Made by a program: the position numbers and the translations under genes. A stretch of DNA of 64,000 nucleotides, taken from Benincasa hispida. Taxonomy: Eukaryota; Streptophyta; Magnoliopsida; Cucurbitales; Cucurbitaceae. The notes beneath the pieces were generated by a model. It was not told the origin of the DNA. It made no database searches and saw only the letters and a program-made list of their open reading frames with translations. The stretch spans positions 90,527,038-90,591,037 of the forward strand of contig NC_052349.1 of assembly GCF_009727055.1 (NCBI RefSeq). Direction: 5' to 3'. The stretch's first letter is position 1, and each line of letters begins with the position of its first letter. This document shows, piece after piece, positions 33,137 to 44,612 of the stretch.

Positions 33137-34024
33137 GTAAGCCCTCAATTTCTAGTTTTGGTTTTGTATGTCCAACTAAGTTTTCGATGTTGTTTAGCTT
33201 CATCTCACCCTCTCTTTTTTTAGAGAACGAGCCACATTAACCTCCCAATGACCACAATCGACCTCAACCTCTATGTAAGTAGGATTGGCCATAGTTGTTT
33301 CAACCTTGGGGTTGGCCTAGATTGGTCCCCCAATTGATCTTTATTATGTTAGGTTTCTTCATCAGTTTCTTAATCAGTCGTTTAAAAATTTCATTGAGTA
33401 GTGGATTTGTGATGGTTAAGCTCAACTTCTTTAACCTTATCAAACCCCTAATTCTCTGTCATTCTATCATTTTCTTTACTTATACCCTTCTTTAAGAAAC
33501 ATACAGGTTAGTTTTGGTTGGCCTCTATCTCTACTTCTTTAAAGGAAAATAATATTTAGAGAAAAAAGACAAATAAAAAACCTAAATGGAAATAAGATTT
33601 AGCGATGAAAATCAATTTAAACCTCAAACTCGTCAAGTTGTATGATTTTTAATCATAATATTTTAATTTCATCAAATTACACCTCAAACATAGATAGTGT
33701 TGCAATCTTAATTATAAACTTTAAAGAGTGTTACCATTTTAACTCTTTAATATGTTATTGTTCTAACTATTGTTAAAAGAAAATTCTCGTATAAGTTCAA
33801 TAAATTATAAAACATATGTATAATTAGAAAAAATGAGCATAACCTGACGAACGTAAATCATGTATTATCAACCTCAAAGTCAAAGATGGACTAAATTTAA
33901 GATTTATTGGGAGTACAATGATTTAATTTAAGATTTATTGAAAATACAATGGAAAGGAGAAAAACTAAAATGGAAAATTCAAAATACAAACACAAAAATC
34001 ATAGAATACTTCCTCTCGCACCTC
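33137..34024. other. Non-repeat flank, no clear gene
   Basis: This AT-rich sequence lies between LTR E2 and element D. Its minus strand has short open pieces (for example near 33200-33270) that might belong to the interrupted DUF1985-type locus on the far side of element D, but I recognise no conserved motif. The last five bases before D, plus the shared ATTCC, form the left target flank. Confidence 0.4.
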
Positions 34025-34029
34025 ATTCC

Positions 34030-35848
34030 TATTGGGGTTGATGCCCTAAATCTCGTAGGGTCCTGTAGTTTGTAAACACATATATGAATAAACATTTGGT
34101 GATTAATAATATGAGATATTTTATTCACTTCTGTCTATGAAATATGAGATATTTTAGTTGCATTAACCACAAACCAACTAAGATCTTTGGTTGTCATTGT
34201 AACTTAAGCATGTATGTGGAGACATACAAGTGGATCGTACTTTAAGTGATAACCTAAATGGTCTGTAGTATATGGATAAATGAGGGAAGCGTTATCCTGG
34301 TGACACTACGAGTATGGCCTGCTTTGTAGTTGTTACAAATATTGTAAAGTGCTATAAATAGTTTGATCCTGGCCATTCATGTATTAGACATACGAGCAGG
34401 GATGCTCTATATAAAGGAATTTGTATAAGACCGGACCACGAAATGTTTAATCTCGTTATATAATGTTGTTCATGAAAGAGACTTTCATTTCACTAGGATA
34501 ACCATGATTCGAGGGCTTGAACAATGTGGTGCCACACCTTCTCTTGGCCCAAGAAGAGTTTATTCGTAGTGAGACTATGGCGTATTGTTCATTAGAGGAA
34601 TCAGTGGTTAAGGAGTTAGATGTAACTACAGGGGAAAACGGTAAATTGGCTCAACTATACTTACGAGTGATTTGTGAAAGGTCATCGTATTGTTGATTGG
34701 TTATATTCGATGGACACAGAAATATATTTGTAGCGTGAAAAGTGCAGTTGTCGGTCTTTAGTGGAATGCCCGACAGTTAACAGATGGTGGACATCGTGAT
34801 TAGAGAGTTTAGTTAGTTATTAACGTACCGTTAGAGCTTCAAGCTCAGATCCATAAGAGCCCCTTGGTAGCTCAATGGATTCATGTTGAGAATCAGTTTT
34901 TGGGTTAGTTTGAAGTGTTCAAATTAACAAGAGGGAATTTCATTATATATGATATAACTAATTTGATTCAATTATATATGATATAATTGATTTGATGTAT
35001 TAGATACATTAATTGGATGAATTAATATAAATATGATTTATATTAAATGCCAAAATGGAGAAAAAAGACTATGGTTTATATATATTGCATATGATGTGAT
35101 ATTAAAACTATAGGTTATAAATATAATATGATAAATTAGTTATTATATTTATTTATAATTAAATCAATTATAAGATAATTGATTTTGGTTTTCTCCAATA
35201 ACCGAATGAGTGGGAAGTTATAATTAGTTTTTGATAATTGATGGATAAAATGAAAATCGTTTTCATTTTTTCATAATCGAACGCGCAGCAAGAAAAAGCT
35301 ACACGATAGCGTTGAGAGAGTAAACGATCTAGCATCGAGTTTTCCTATACGATAGATACTCGTTACTAAACGATCGAGTACCCAAGTCTACACGATAGTC
35401 TTCAGTCTTTTCCCACTTACTCGATTGTCTACACGATCGTTCAGTTCCTCCTTCCCTCTACCAAATCCAAACAGAGCCCACACCTCCTAGATTCTCACAC
35501 CGAGAATACCAAGGTATCCTCTTAGTAGTGTCGAGTTTGCATTTGAGAGTCAAGTATCGAGTTTAACTTGATTGTGATCAAGGATCTGACAGTTCGCACT
35601 GTTTGTTGGATTTGTTCGCGTGGAATTCGTGTTGTTGAACGTTGGGTTGATTGATCGAGGAAATACAAGAAGAAAGATTCTTCAAGGGTACGTTTACTCG
35701 ATCTCTAGTATTTTCTTTTTAAAGCATGGTGTAATTTAGATTTTATGCATAATTGTTCTGTTAGATTGCAAATGTTCATATTCTTTTACAATGGGGTTTG
35801 AAAAAATCTGCTTCCACTCATTGGTTCTTTGTTTTAAGAGTTCCTGCA
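34030..35848 (+). repeat. 5' LTR of copia D
   Basis: It starts TATTGGGGTTGATGCCC and ends TTCCTGCA, just before the PBS. It is 181 bases shorter than the 3' LTR, mainly because about 200 bases (those matching 43084-43283) are missing between ACCAT and GATTCGAGG near 34505. It also has about 26 extra bases near 35165. Confidence 0.92.
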
Positions 35849-35850
35849 AT

Positions 35851-35862
35851 TGGTATCAGAGT
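35851..35862 (+). other. Primer-binding site of copia D
   Basis: TGGTATCAGAGT, complementary to the 3' end of initiator methionine tRNA, lies two bases after the LTR end exactly as in element A. Confidence 0.88.
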
Positions 35863-38442
35863 CAGGTTGTTATGATATTCCAAATTCCATTGATGTATTG
35901 AATTACTTGTAGTCTTGGTGGGTTTTCAGTTTCTACAGTGCGTTTAAGTGTTAGATGTAATTATGAATGTGAAGTGATGGATGTTTCGAGATGATTGCCT
36001 CTGTTTGTTAAAGCTTTCTTTACATTTCAAGTTAATTTGTAAGGGACCCTGCATTTTTTGGCATAATTACTTTGCTATCGAGTCTGTATGCAAAGTGTTT
36101 GAGTCTGTAAGAGTTGTTCATGATGAAGCTTCAATGCATGAAAATGTTGTTCACTTCGAGGAAGGGGACCAAGGGTTGGTCGCATCGTGTAGCCCAGGCT
36201 AAACAATCGTTTAGATTTGGCTACGCGATCGTGTAGAAAAGTTCTACTCGATCGTATAGTATTTACTAAACGATCACATGGTTGATGCTACGCGATCAAG
36301 TAAAGAGTTTACTCGATCGTGTTGCATTGGCTACTCGATCGTGTTGCGTTGGCTACTCGATCCCGTAGACGCTAAGTATATGATACTCGACGCATGGTAG
36401 GCATGCGCACTAAACAATCAAGTAGGCCAGCATGTTCATCGCATAGTCACTGACTACTCGATCCTCGGTATGAGATACTCAACGCTTGCTCCTTGATCGT
36501 TTAGACAATCATGCTTCATCGCATAGTTGTCGTCTACTCAATTGTTTAGGCATACGTTGCTCGATGTGCACTGCACGGTCACATGGCCTTCATGCTTCAT
36601 CGCATAATCAAAGGCACTCAATCCATGCTATACGATCGTCTCTGCTCGATCAGGGTTACTTGACAATCATTAGAAGCTACTATACGATCAAGGAGCGAGG
36701 CTTTGTTCGGGCGGTTCAAGACCCAATTCGCCTGTTTGAACCGGATGACTTGATGGCTTATGTAATAGATAGTTTTTTTTCGGTTTTTTAGGCTAATCAT
36801 CCCAGTCCATTATTTCTTTTTTTTTTTTAATGAATGTGCATGTGATGTATGTTTAATTATATGTCATAAAGTATGCCATATAGTTTTAAAACCCACCATA
36901 GGTTGAATTTATTCATGCATCATCTTTATATTATAAGAGTAATAATATAATAGCTTGCATGATTAAATTACTTTAAAGCATGCTCATGCATCATTTAATA
37001 TAAGAGTTATAATATATGCATGCATTAAGCATATCCATGCATCATCTTTATATTATAAGTGTTATAGTATAAGGGTGTATGAAAGCATGTAGGCTTGGTT
37101 CATTACAAGTTATATAAGAGTTATACATAGTACAGAATAAACATTTCATGAAGCATGACACTTAGGTTAATTTATAAAAGTTATAAATACCTATTCTAGC
37201 TTAGCAATGTGGTTGGTTTTAGTTGTTTCTTTTTTATAAGTGTTATAATTAAAGAAATTAGAACTAAAATCAATAAGAAAGACATGCATGCATACTTAAC
37301 TATAATTATGTTTTAAAAGAGTTTTAAATTTTGATTGAAATAGACTTAAGATCATGGTTCTAATGAGATTAGAAACGTAAGTTTAATCTTTTAATCGATT
37401 TAATAGGATTAAATTGACTAATAAAATATTAAATATGTATCAAATCTATCTATAAGGGACCTTTTGTCTAAGACGGGTTCTGTCTAGGCTAGAGTATTTA
37501 AGCTGACGGAAACAGAACACCCCTACTTGGGAACCTACCTGAAAAGGTGAATTAGATAGATTTGCTACATACATGCAAATTTAATGATAGTCTGTTAAAG
37601 TGTTTAATAAGACTTGATTCGAACTTGTTTGATTATCAAAAGCAAGAGTTGTTTTTGAGAAAACTAAACTCGCACTTAGATAAAATCAGTAGCCGGATTG
37701 TCTAAGTTAATGAAACCCTATGTAGAACATTCAGTGGGAAGTACTTGGGGTATATGATACTTCACTTAAATCTCTACACGTTTCTCCCTAAAAGTTCACA
37801 CCGTGAGATCTATCCTCGGCCTCGTGGCACCCTAGAAGTGTCCCCCTAAAGGATGGTGTTTGGGTAGGTTAATACCAAGGTGAATGGAGAGAATATTCAT
37901 AATAAGTGGGAGCGGGACGTGTGACAACATATCCCAGAGTCTCTCTCATTAGGTTAGATAACGTTTTTTTGCATCGCCTCGAGGTACCCTAGGAGTGTCC
38001 CCCTAAAGGATGGCAGTACTTGCACAACTCTTTATCTGATCTGCTAAAAAGGATAAGGTTGCTTTAGTCTTTTGTCCTAATCTTATTTTTCCCTATGGTG
38101 GGCACATTAGGTCGGGACTCTAGGGCCTAAAATGAAGAGTTACACTTAGGCGGAATTGTTAAGGTTGTTAACAAATTCTGGACCGAAAAAATGGTGACTA
38201 TTAGAGTCAGTTACAAGAGTTGCTTCTATCTAATGGTTGAGAATGTCTCATCCCAGTGAAAGGGCACTTGATCACTCCAACGGTGACTTTTGTCCTACCT
38301 TGCTAGGACATCATTGCAAAATAGATGTCTCTTCACTTATGGTACAATAGAACTAATTTGGATAAAACCTAAAATTGGTGTTAAAAGTAGTAATGCAAAC
38401 AGACTTATTAAGTTTGTTCTTGTTTTCAGCAACTTTTAATTA
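35863..38442 (+). other. Long leader of copia D
   Basis: This 2.6-kb region between the PBS and the gag start codon has no credible gene. Three parts stand out. One is an array of CGATCG-centred palindromes at 36190-36690. The second is AT-rich repeats with ATATAAGAGTTATA and CATGCATCAT words at 36890-37310. The third is a pair of 37-base direct repeats (CCTCGTGGCACCCTAG... at 37820-37856 and CCTCGAGGTACCCTAG... at 37977-38013, 34 of 37 identical). Such leaders usually carry packaging, dimerisation and translation signals; which parts do so here is unknown. Confidence 0.65.
36190..36690. repeat. Array of CGATCG-centred short palindromes
   Basis: At least fifteen units such as CTACGCGATCGTGTAG, CTACTCGATCGTGT and TACTAAACGATCACATGG are spaced 15-40 bases apart. 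Units vary but keep a GATC core, often in self-complementary arms. The same words appear at the ends of the copia LTRs (13020-13210, 20010-20170, 35290-35460, 44040-44190). Confidence 0.8.
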
Positions 38443-39378
38443 ATGGCAATCACTACTCTATCTCTTTTAGCCACCGAAAAATTGACTGGCGATAACTACG
38501 CTAATTGGAAAAACACGATAAACACAATACTTATCATCGATGACCTCCTATTCGTCCTTACAAAGGAGTGCCCTCCTATTCCACCTCAAACCACCGCTCG
38601 AAATGTTCGAGAGGCCTATGAGAAATGGACGCGGGCAAACAAGAAGACTCAAGCTTACATCTTGGCCAGCCTGAACAAAGTCTTGGCCAAAAAACATGAG
38701 CCCATGGTCTCTACTCGTGAAATCATGGAGTCCCTGAAGGGAATGTCGAACAACCATTCGGGCAGTTCAAGCATGAAGATCTAAAGTTCATCTTCAACTC
38801 CAAAATGAAGGAGGGTACATCTGTTCAAAAACATGTTTTGAACATGATGGTCCACTTTAATGTGACGGAGATGAATAAGGCTCGTATCGATGAGGGCAGT
38901 CAGGTTAGCATTATTCTAGAGATGTTGCTAGAAAGCTTCCTGCACTTCGTAAGCAACACTGTTCTGTACACGGTTGATTACACCCTTACAACTCTCCTTA
39001 ACGAGTTGCAGACATTCCAATCCTTGCTGAAAAGTAAGGAGAAGAAGGTTAGTGAGGCAAATGTTACTTCATCATCTAAAAAGTTTCAACGATGTTCGAC
39101 CTCAAGAACTAAGTCTGCACTTTCTTCTTCCAACACTAGCAAGTGGAAGAAGAAGAAGGGTAGTAAGGGGAAGAGGAAGGCACCGATTAACCCACAACTT
39201 GCCGCTCCGCGGGGTAAGCGACCAACGTAGGTTTAAAAGGAAAAATATTTTCACTACAACCAGGATGGGCATTGGAAGTGGAACTGCCTTCGTTGGTTGA
39301 AGAAGAAGAAGAAGGCCAAGGCCAATCAAGGTAAATGTGATTTACTAGTTTTGAAAACTCGTTTAGTGGAGAATGATG
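38443..39378 (+). pseudogene. Copia gag pseudogene (D)
   Basis: The ATG at 38443 opens MAITTLSLLATEKLTGDNYA, the normal N terminus of this gag family. A frame break near 38742 separates it from the second part (38805-39230: HVLNMMVHFNVTEMNKARID, then a Ser/Lys-rich basic linker). A stop at 39228 precedes the zinc knuckle, read in another frame as FHYNQDGHWKWNC. There the first and second Cys of CCHC are Ile and Tyr, so it cannot bind zinc normally. It is the most complete gag in the window, but dead. Confidence 0.9.
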
Positions 39379-39620
39379 ATTCTGCCTGGATTATAGACTC
39401 TGGGGCCACTAACCATGTTTGTTCTTCTTTTCAAAGGATTAGATCCTGACGGCAACATAAGGCTGGTGAGATGACGATGCGAGTAGGCACCGGGCACATT
39501 GTCACAGCTGTGGTAGTGGGTGGCCTCTAGTTGACTTTACATAATAGATTTATCATTTTGAATGGAGTGTATGTTGTTCCTGAGTGAGAGAGGAACTTGA
39601 TTTCTGTAAAGTTCTTGCTT
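39361..39620 (+). pseudogene. Copia protease pseudogene (D)
   Basis: The frame reads ENDDSAWIIDSGATNHVCSS with an intact Asp-Ser-Gly active site (39397-39405), then MRVGTGHIVTAVVVGGL and NGVYVVPE. Stops follow near 39449, 39529 and 39585. Gag and protease regions overlap as one polyprotein in this family. Confidence 0.86.
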
Positions 39621-40500
39621 GAATGTAAATACACTATAAATTTTTCAGTTAATAAAGTGTTTATTCTGAAAGATGGTGTTGAGATATGTTCAGCTAAACT
39701 AGAAAATAATTTGTATGTGCTAAGGCCGTTAGCATCAAATTCCCTCCATAACATAAAGATGTTTAAAACTGTCGTAACTCAAAATAAATGACGTAAAGTT
39801 TCTCCTGCCCAACTTTGGCACCTTCGATTAAGGCACATTAATCTCAATAGGATTGATAGGTTGGTGAAGAATGGACTTCTAAACGAGTTAAAGAATGGAC
39901 TTCTAAACAAGTTAGAGGAAAATTCTTTACTTGTGTGTGTGTCATGCCTTAAAGGAAATATGACTAAAAGACCTTTTATTGGAAAAGGTTATCGAGCCAA
40001 AGCGCCTCTACAGTTAGTGCATTCAGACCTTTATAGTCTGATGAATGTGCAAGCCAAGGAAGGCTACAAGTATTTCATCACTTTTATGATGATTATTCGA
40101 GGTATGAGTATGTTTATTTAATGTAACATAAGTCAAAATCTTTTGAAAACTTCAAAGAGTTCAAGGCTGAAGTTAAAAATGCATTAGATAAATGAATTAA
40201 AATACTTCGATCTGATCGGGTGGATATTTTTTGGATTCTGAGTTCCAGAACTATTTGATAGTACATGGAATCGTTTCCCAACTCTTAGCACCTGGTACAC
40301 CTCAACAGAATGGTGTATCGGAAAGGAAAAATAGAACCTTGTTAGACATGGTTCGATTGATGATGAGTTACACTTTCTTATCGGACTCGTTTTGGGGTTT
40401 TGTAGTAGAGACTACAGCTTACATCCTTAACTGTGTTCCCTCCATAAGTATTGCCATAACACCTTTAGAGTTGTAGACGTAAAGCTAGTTTGCGTCACTT
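39621..40500 (+). pseudogene. Copia integrase pseudogene (D) with 24-bp tandem duplication
   Basis: Pre-integrase pieces (LENNLYVLRPLASNSL) lead to WHLRLRHINLNRIDRL. Two 24-base copies (39867-39890, 39891-39914) then repeat the codons for KNGLLNEL in frame. CLKGNMTKRPFIGKGYRA and VHSDL follow. The second half is broken near 40088 (the 'FTDDYS' block) and resumes at 40231 with GIVSQLLAPGTPQQNGVSER and FWGFVVETTAYILNCVPS. A stop occurs at 40474. Confidence 0.9.
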
Positions 40501-40525
40501 CCACATCTGAGGTTGCCCAGCACAT

Positions 40526-41900
40526 GTGCTTGAGGCTAATCCTAAGAAATTGAAATCACATTCGAGGCTCTACCTATTTGTAGGCTACCCCAAAGGGACA
40601 CGAGGGGGATATTTTTATGATCCTAAGAAAAACAAGGTGTTTATATCGACAAACGCTACCTTCCTTGAGGTAGATCATATAAGGGAGTACAGTCGAAGAA
40701 GTAAAATCGTGTTACGTGAGCTTTTCTATGAAACTACTGAAACTTCAACAAGAGTTGTTGAAGAGCCTACTCTATCAACAAGAGTTATTGATGGGAATTC
40801 ATCTAATAGGTCAAATCCACCTCAAGAGTTGAGGGAACCTCGACATAGTGGGAGGGTTGTGAACCCACCTATTCGCTATATGGGTTTAACTAAAATCCTG
40901 GCTATGGTAGCCGATGGCGAGGTTGAGGATTCGTTGTCTTACAATAAGGAAATGGATGATGTTGATAGAGATGAATAGGTCAAAGCCATGGATCTCGAGA
41001 TGGAGTTTATGTACTTCAATTGAGTATCAAATCTTGTAGATCAACCTGATGGGGTTAAACCTATAGGTTGTAAATGGATCTACAAGAGGAAACGGGGTGT
41101 TGATGGGAAGGTGCAAACCTTCAAGGCTAGACTTGTGGCAAAGGGTTATATCCAGGTAGAGGGAGTTGACTATAAGGAGACTTTTTCACTTGTTGCCATG
41201 CTTAAGTCTATCTGCATCCTCCTATCCTTTGCCTCATATTATGACTATGAGATATGGAAAATGGATGTCAAGACTGCTTTTCTGAATGGTAATCTTGAGG
41301 AGACCATTTACATGGTGCAGCCCGAGGGATTCATAGCCTAAGGTCAGGAGCAAAAGGCTTTTAAACTGAATCGGTCCATTTATGAACTGAAACAGGCATC
41401 TCGATCTTGGAACATAAGATTTAATGCTGCGATCAAATCTTATGGCTTTGACCAAAACGTTGATAAGCCTTGAGTCTACAAGAAAATCATCAATAGTTTA
41501 ATAGTTTTCCATGTGTTAAATGTCGATGATATCCTACTCATTAGGAATGATGTAGGTTTACTGACTTCAGTTAAGAACTGGCTAGCAACCCAATTTCAAA
41601 TAAAAGATTTGGGAGAGGCTCAATTTGTTCTTGGAATTCAGATATTTTGAGATCGAAAGAACAAAATGCTAGCACTGTCTCAGGCTTCGTACATTGACAA
41701 AATGTTGATCAAGTACTCGATGCAGAACTTCAAAAGGGTTCTTTTGCCTTTTCGGCATGAAGTTACATTGTCTAAGGAACAGTGTCCTAAGACACCTCAA
41801 GAGGTTGAGGAAATGTGACGAGTCCCCTATGCATCTGTCGTTGGCAGTTTGATGTACGTGATGTTATGTACTATACCTGACATCTGTTACGCTGTGGGGG
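40526..41900 (+). pseudogene. Copia linker and reverse transcriptase pseudogene (D)
   Basis: The linker is open at 40526-40978 (LFVGYPKGTRGGYFYDPKKN, NPPIRYMGLTKILAMVADGE) and ends where Trp has become TAG (40976-40978). RT continues with VEGVDYKETFSLVAMLKSI, IWKMDVKTAFLNGNLEETIY and LKQASRSWNIRF. At the catalytic box (41519-41530) both Asp remain, but the Tyr codon is AAT, giving NVDD. Further stops lie near 41339, 41471, 41648 and 41816. Compared with element A, the 285 bases at the start of RT are present. Confidence 0.9.
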
Positions 41901-42504
41901 TAGTTAGTAGATATCAGTCTAATCCAGGATAGGGTCACTGGATAGCCGTCAAGAACATCCTCAAGTATCTTCAGAGAACGAGGGACTACATGCTTGTGTA
42001 TGGTTCTAAGGATTTGATCCTTACAGGATACAGGGACTTTGATTTTCAGATTGATAAAGATTCTCGAAAATCCACCTCAGGATCAATGTTCACTCTTAAG
42101 GGAGGGGTTGTAGTATGGCGAAGCACTAAGCAGGGTGCATCACTGACTCCACCATGGAGGCCGAGTATGTAGCGGCTTGTGAAGCTGCTAAAGAGGCCGT
42201 TTGGCTTAGGAAGTTCCTGACTGATCTGGAAGTTGTTCCACACATGTCTAAGCCCATCACCCTTTATTGTGATAATAGTTGTGTTGTGGCGAATTCTAGA
42301 GAGTCTCTGAGTCACAAGTGTGGCAAGCATATAGAGCAGAAATACCATTTCATCAGAGAGATTGTGCATCGAGGGGATGTGGTTGTCACGAAGCTAGCTT
42401 TGGAGCACAACGTTGTTGATCTGTTTACGAAAGCTGTCACGGCTACAGTGTTTGAAGGTCACCTACAGAGCACGGGTCTACAGGACCGACCGCGACTGGA
42501 CTAG
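41901..42504 (+). pseudogene. Copia RNase H pseudogene (D)
   Basis: SRYQSNPG then a stop, then YLQRTRDYMLVYGSKDLILT, and DKDSRKSTSGSMFTLKGG. After a frame change at about 42140 the domain is fully open to its natural end (42154-42504): MEAEYVAACEAAKEAVWLRK, PITLYCDNSCVVANSRESLS, HKCGKHIEQKYHFIREIVHR, LFTKAVTATVFEGHLQ. The conserved Asp of the 'YCDNS' motif is present. This is the best preserved RNase H in the window. Confidence 0.9.
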
Positions 42505-42592
42505 GGCAAGTGGGAGTTTTGTTATACTGGGCCTTTGTGCCCTAGTTTATTGTTTTGTATTTGTAATTACCTTGTACACCTCACTAACTTTA

Positions 42593-42607
42593 GGACAAGT
42601 GGGAGAT
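42593..42607 (+). other. Polypurine tract of copia D
   Basis: AGGACAAGTGGGAGAT-type purine-rich string directly before the 3' LTR, matching A and C. An upstream partial copy (GCAAGTGGGAGTT) lies near 42505. Confidence 0.82.
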
Positions 42608-44607
42608 TATTAGGGTTAATGCCCTAAATCTTATAGGATTCTATTGTTTGTAAACACATATATGAACAAACATTTGATGATTAATAATATGAGATATTTT
42701 ATTCACTTCTGTCTATGAAATATGAGATATTTTAGTTGTATTAACCACAAACCAATAAATTAAGATCCTTGGTTGTAGTTGTAACTTAAGCATGTATGTG
42801 GAGACATACAAGTGGATCGTGCTTTAAGTGATAACCTAAATGGTCTATAGTACATGGATAAAGGAGGGAAACCTTATCCTGGTGCCGCTACGAGTGTGGC
42901 CCGCTTTCTAGGTGTTACAGGTATTGTAAAGTGCTACAAATGGTCTGAGACCATTCATGTATTAGACATGTGAGCAGGGATGCTCTATACAAAGGAGTTT
43001 GTATAAGATCGAACCACGAAATTTTTAGTCTTGTTATATAACGTCGTTCATGAAAGAGACTTTCACTTCACTAGGATGACCATAGGCAACATGACCTTAA
43101 TCCTGAGTGAGTTGTGAATTCCTGTCTATGAGAGCGATCCTTTGATTTGCATGGGTGAATCGCCGACTCAAACCTACCATTTTGGGGACGTCTAATTGGG
43201 GAGTTAAGAACTCAACTATACAAGACGAAATTTACTCCTTCCCTGAAGCAGGGGTAAGTAGATAAATTACTCCCTTAAGGGCTGATTCCGGGGCTTGAAC
43301 AATGTGGTGCCACACCTTCTCTTGGCCCGAGAAGGGTTTACTCGTAGTGGGACTATGACGTATTGTTCATTAGAGGAATTAGTGGTACTTAAGGAGTTAG
43401 ATGTAACTATAGGGGCAAACCGGTAAATTGGTCCAGTTGTACTTACGAGCGATTTGTGAAGGGTCATCGTACTGTTGATTGGTTATATCCGATAGACACA
43501 TAAATATATTTGTAGCGCAAAAAGTGCAGCTGTCGATCTTTAGTGGAATGCCCGACAATTAACAGATGGTGGACATCGTGATTAAAGAGTTTAGTCAGTT
43601 ATTCACATACCGTTGAAGCTTCAAGCTACAGATCCATAAGGTCCCCTTGGTAGCTCAATGGATTCATATTGAGAATCAGTTTTTGGGTTAGTTTGAAGTG
43701 TTCAAATTAACAAGAGAAAATTTGATTATATATTATATAATTAATTTGATTCAATTATATATGATATAATTAATTTGATGTATTAGATACATTAATTGGA
43801 GAAATTAATATAAATATGATTTATATTAAATGTCAAAAAAGAGAAAAAGAACTATGGTTTATATATATTACATATGATGTGATATTAAAACTATAGGTTA
43901 TAAATATAATATGATAAATTAGTTATTATATTTATTTATAGTTGGTTTTCTCCAATAACCGAATGAGTGGGAAGTTATAATCAATTTTTGATAACTGATG
44001 GATAAAATGAAATTCGTTTTCATTTTTTTCATAATCGAACGCGTAGCAAGAAAAAGCTACACGATAGCATTGAGAGAGTAAATGATCTAGCATCAAGTTT
44101 TCCTATACGATAGATACTCGTTACTAAACGATCGAGTACACAAGTCTACACGATAGACTTCAGTCTTCTCCCACTTACTCAATTGTCTACACATCGTTCA
44201 GTTCCTCCTTCCCTCTACCAAATCCAAACAGAGCCCACACCTCCTGGATTCTCAGACTAAGAATACCAAGAGGTAGCCTCTTGGTAGTGTCGAGTTTGCA
44301 TTTGAGGGTCAAGTATCGAGTTTAACTCGATTGTTATCGATGATCTGACAATTCGCACTGTTTGTTGGATTTGTTCCCGTGGCATTCGTGTTGTTGAACG
44401 TTGGGTTGATTGATCAAGAAAATACAAGAAGAAAGGTTCTTCATGGGTACGTTTACTTGATCTCTAGTATTTTCTTTTTTAAGCATGCTGTAATTTAGAT
44501 TTAATACATAACTGTACTGTTAGATTGTAAATGTTCATGTTCTTTCACAATGGGGTTTGGAATGATTTGCTTCAACTCATTGGTTCTCTGTTTTAAGAGT
44601 TCCTGCA
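42608..44607 (+). repeat. 3' LTR of copia D
   Basis: It starts TATTAGGGTTAATGCCC and ends GAGTTCCTGCA, followed by the ATTCC target duplicate. It is 2000 bases long and holds the approximately 200 bases lost from the 5' LTR. It ends in the same CGATCG-rich and 'agcccacacctcc' blocks. Confidence 0.92.
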
Positions 44608-44612
44608 ATTCC

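Larger units (their letters stand above)
34025..44612 (+). mobile_element. Full-length Ty1/copia retrotransposon D with target duplication
   Basis: ATTCC at 34025-34029 and again at 44608-44612 flank a complete structure: 5' LTR, methionine PBS, 2.6-kb leader, gag, protease, integrase, RT, RNase H, PPT and 3' LTR. Both LTRs begin TATT instead of TGTT and end CTGCA. The LTRs differ at roughly 8-9% of positions over the first 390 bases by eye, so it is an old insertion. Every domain carries stops or frame changes. It sits inside a DUF1985-type gene remnant. Confidence 0.92.

Noticed and set aside
36190..36690. CRISPR-like array
   Set aside because: Units are variable, short and palindromic with irregular spacing, in a plant retrotransposon leader; there are no fixed repeats or unique spacers.
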